The position numbers were made by a program, and so were the translations under genes. From JANRLJ01 sp034437895 (GTDB lineage: Bacteria; Chloroflexota; Anaerolineae; Aggregatilineales; Phototrophicaceae), in assembly GCA_034437895.1 (NCBI GenBank), contig DAOTTO010000240.1, forward strand, positions 1-14,654: 14,654 nucleotides of DNA. The letters run 5' to 3'. This document shows positions 13,155-14,654 of the stretch, piece by piece. The notes under the pieces were generated by a model. That model was given only the letters and a program-made list of their open reading frames with translations. It had not been told where the DNA came from and made no database searches. How positions within the stretch are numbered: position 1 is the stretch's first letter; the number at the start of each line of letters is the position of its first letter.

Positions 13155-13289
13155 AGGACTTTTGCTCACGCATTTACCCCACCCCTAAATCCCCTCCCCA
13201 TTGCATGGAGAGGGGACTTCAAGATGCGTTTTTCTCCCCTTCTCCAATACTTGGAGAGGGGGCCGGGGGGTGAGGTAAGCAAAAGTCCT
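13155..13289. repeat. 135-bp MITE-like element with perfect 12-bp terminal inverted repeats
   Basis: AGGACTTTTGCT (13155-13166) and AGCAAAAGTCCT (13278-13289) are perfect inverted repeats. Similarity continues inward as CAC/TAC and CACCCC-type words. The interior holds two strong hairpin-forming stretches built from CCCCTC/GAGGGG and CTCCAA/TTGGAG words. It encodes nothing of its own, although the frame of the neighbouring secreted protein runs through it. No clear target-site duplication is visible: GAATTT lies outside the left end and GTTACA outside the right. It is probably a non-autonomous mobile or dispersed repeat; words of this kind are common in intergenic DNA of environmental bacteria. 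Confidence 0.7.
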
Positions 13290-14654
13290 GTTACAATATC
13301 ATTGAGTTGGTGTCCACCGGAAAGATCATGCCAAAGTCTGATATAGTTTTCATAAGCACAGCGCTCACGAATTAGATTTATATCCGAAGACCATCCAGTA
13401 GTATCACCTGGTGGACACTGCCCTAATGGAGACCACATCTCAGCAGGATTAGGTATATTAGCAGAAGCACCACTTGCGATTGTAAGAGGCTGTCCATTAC
13501 GCTGTAGCTTAACATCAATTACCTGATCTGGCCCGATTGGGATCTCAGCCCCATTGGCTGTACATTCATCAATATTTACCACATCATTCCGAAGCCATCC
13601 TCGCGTCCCGTCATAAATCACTCCAGCGTACGAAAAGGGAGTAGCCCCATAGGAATTATAATCAATCAAATACCATGTATAACTCCCTACTTGCGTTTGC
13701 CGTATAGGTGTAAACCGTTTCCAAGGCACGGTCACACGAATAAGCCCGATCACATTTGTGTCTCCTGATGGGATATTTGCATTGGAGCGTAATTTAGCCG
13801 CTGTGGAGACATCAACAGTACCGCAGTTTATCGGTACTGTGGGCGGTGTATTGAAATCGCCGTAGATACGGATGGAATCAAGCTGCATGTTTTTGTAGGT
13901 GAGAATCTGGACATAACGACGACTGCCTGTGAAGCTGCCTGCGCTGCGCCACACAAAGGGATTACCCGCCCAACTGTTATTGTCGATGAAGGCTGTTTGC
14001 TGCCAGCTTGCACTGTTACAAGGCAGCAGTTGATCAGATACGGAAATGCGGATTTGACGGCGATCAGTCACACCGCCTTGCACATTGCCCAAGTAAAGTG
14101 AGATTGCCCCATTGGTGACCGTTCCAGAGAAGCCAACAATGAGACAATCACCATCAGAAAGCTGCGCTATGCTGCCGTTAACCGTGCCAAGCGCAGACGA
14201 GGCATTCACGACCCCAATTTGCTGCTCAACCGTCGTCGCATAATTATATTGCACAGCTTGCGCTTGTATCATTTCGGGTTCGATCTCAGGAGTCGGATTT
14301 TGCCCATAAAGCCAAGTCACGAAGTTATCAATCCGTAGCGTACCGCCGCCAATCGTAGCGAATGAAATTGTGCCAGCAGGAAGCGGTGGATTATCTTCAA
14401 CAACAATTACGGCTGTGCCATCTATCAAGACCTGTAGGGAGGTGCCGATGGCTGATACACGAACATCATGCCATGCACCCGCGATAGGCACGGCAGTTGT
14501 TCCTGTTCCCAGTAATGTGTCATTCCGATAAAGCATAATCTGACCGTTGGCATCTAAAATGACGCTATATGCACCGGCTTCACTTTGGCGAAGGTTGATC
14601 TTGGATGCGCCGCTATCCAACGCGACACGGACATCCATCACGAAATCTTGATAA
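13166..14654 (-). CDS. Secreted-type protein with LamG-like and SH3-like domains, 5' partial, C-terminus altered by repeat
   Basis: The frame is open to the right window edge (residues YQDF precede the first internal GTG/ATG), so the true N-terminus lies outside. The first part (DVRVALDSGASKINLRQSEA, YSVILDANGQIMLYRND, WHDVRVSAIGTSLQVLIDGT) resembles a LamG/concanavalin-like carbohydrate-binding domain of the DUF1080 style. A middle region is rich in N, S, T and G, with a predicted beta-sandwich character. Then CGTVDVSTAAKLRSNANIPS through GTRGWLRNDVV looks like a bacterial SH3-type domain, often found in envelope or cell-wall proteins. Cysteines in the last part (CPPG, RERCAYENY) could form disulfides. 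The final 37 or so residues (LLLTSPPGPLSKYWRRG onward) are translated from the 135-bp repeat, so the native C-terminus is probably lost. Function is unknown; an extracellular location is likely. Confidence 0.7.
   Translation of the reverse strand, partial: YQDFVMDVRVALDSGASKINLRQSEAGAYSVILDANGQIMLYRNDTLLGTGTTAVPIAGAWHDVRVSAIGTSLQVLIDGTAVIVVEDNPPLPAGTISFATIGGGTLRIDNFVTWLYGQNPTPEIEPEMIQAQAVQYNYATTVEQQIGVVNASSALGTVNGSIAQLSDGDCLIVGFSGTVTNGAISLYLGNVQGGVTDRRQIRISVSDQLLPCNSASWQQTAFIDNNSWAGNPFVWRSAGSFTGSRRYVQILTYKNMQLDSIRIYGDFNTPPTVPINCGTVDVSTAAKLRSNANIPSGDTNVIGLIRVTVPWKRFTPIRQTQVGSYTWYLIDYNSYGATPFSYAGVIYDGTRGWLRNDVVNIDECTANGAEIPIGPDQVIDVKLQRNGQPLTIASGASANIPNPAEMWSPLGQCPPGDTTGWSSDINLIRERCAYENYIRLWHDLSGGHQLNDIVTGLLLTSPPGPLSKYWRRGEKRILKSPLHAMGRGFRGGVNA

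Noticed and set aside
1..14654. CRISPR array, tRNA or rRNA genes
   Set aside because: No regularly spaced direct repeats, cloverleaf-like sequences or rRNA stretches were noticed on either strand.

Overview
This is bacterial chromosomal DNA of moderate GC content, most likely from an uncultured or environmental Chloroflexota (Anaerolineae/Ktedonobacteria-like) lineage. The clues are indirect: the style of the secreted sugar-binding protein, families of short palindromic and phrase-like intergenic repeats, and an apparent stand-alone HEARO/omega-RNA element, a kind of element known to be abundant in some Chloroflexota. No marker gene is present, so the taxonomic guess is weak.

Layout. Positions 1-1013 (minus) hold a nearly complete Gfo/Idh/MocA-type NAD(P)-dependent oxidoreductase that runs off the left edge. 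Positions 1225-2097 (plus) hold a DinD/BRO-N protein. Positions 2098-2397 hold a perfect hairpin and a repeat-rich stretch with no convincing gene. Positions 2398-3153 (minus) encode a pRiA4b ORF-3-like protein with extra cysteine-rich ends; two near-identical short direct repeats flank it. Positions 3225-11221 (minus) form a sugar uptake and catabolism locus. In transcription order it encodes a LacI-type repressor, a periplasmic-type sugar-binding protein, an RbsC/FrcB-type permease, a single-domain FrcA-type ATPase, a PfkB-family kinase, a DUF4432 aldose-epimerase-like protein and a DeoC/LacD-family class I aldolase. Divergent from lacI, at 11548-12507 (plus), is a PfkA-family phosphofructokinase homologue with altered active-site residues. 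The logic is import of a monosaccharide-like substrate, anomer handling, phosphorylation, aldol cleavage and LacI-type control. The substrate cannot be read from the sequence.

The most striking feature is the 525-base gap between the permease and ATPase genes (7019-7543). It contains no plausible protein gene but is full of nested perfect stems on the minus strand: a three-way junction, UUCG-type and GCAA-type tetraloop candidates, and a terminal hairpin of the kind found at IS200/IS605-type ends. I interpret it as a stand-alone HEARO (IscB omega-RNA) element with no iscB in the window. It seems to have inserted immediately before the ATPase start codon, so that this gene has no Shine-Dalgarno sequence and the start codon itself (ATGACA) would be the target-adjacent motif.

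The right end (12580-14654) looks rearranged. A BRO-family gene remnant lacking its 5' end abuts a 135-bp element with perfect 12-bp terminal inverted repeats. The other side of that element truncates a secreted-type protein with a LamG-like domain and an SH3-like domain, which continues beyond the right edge.
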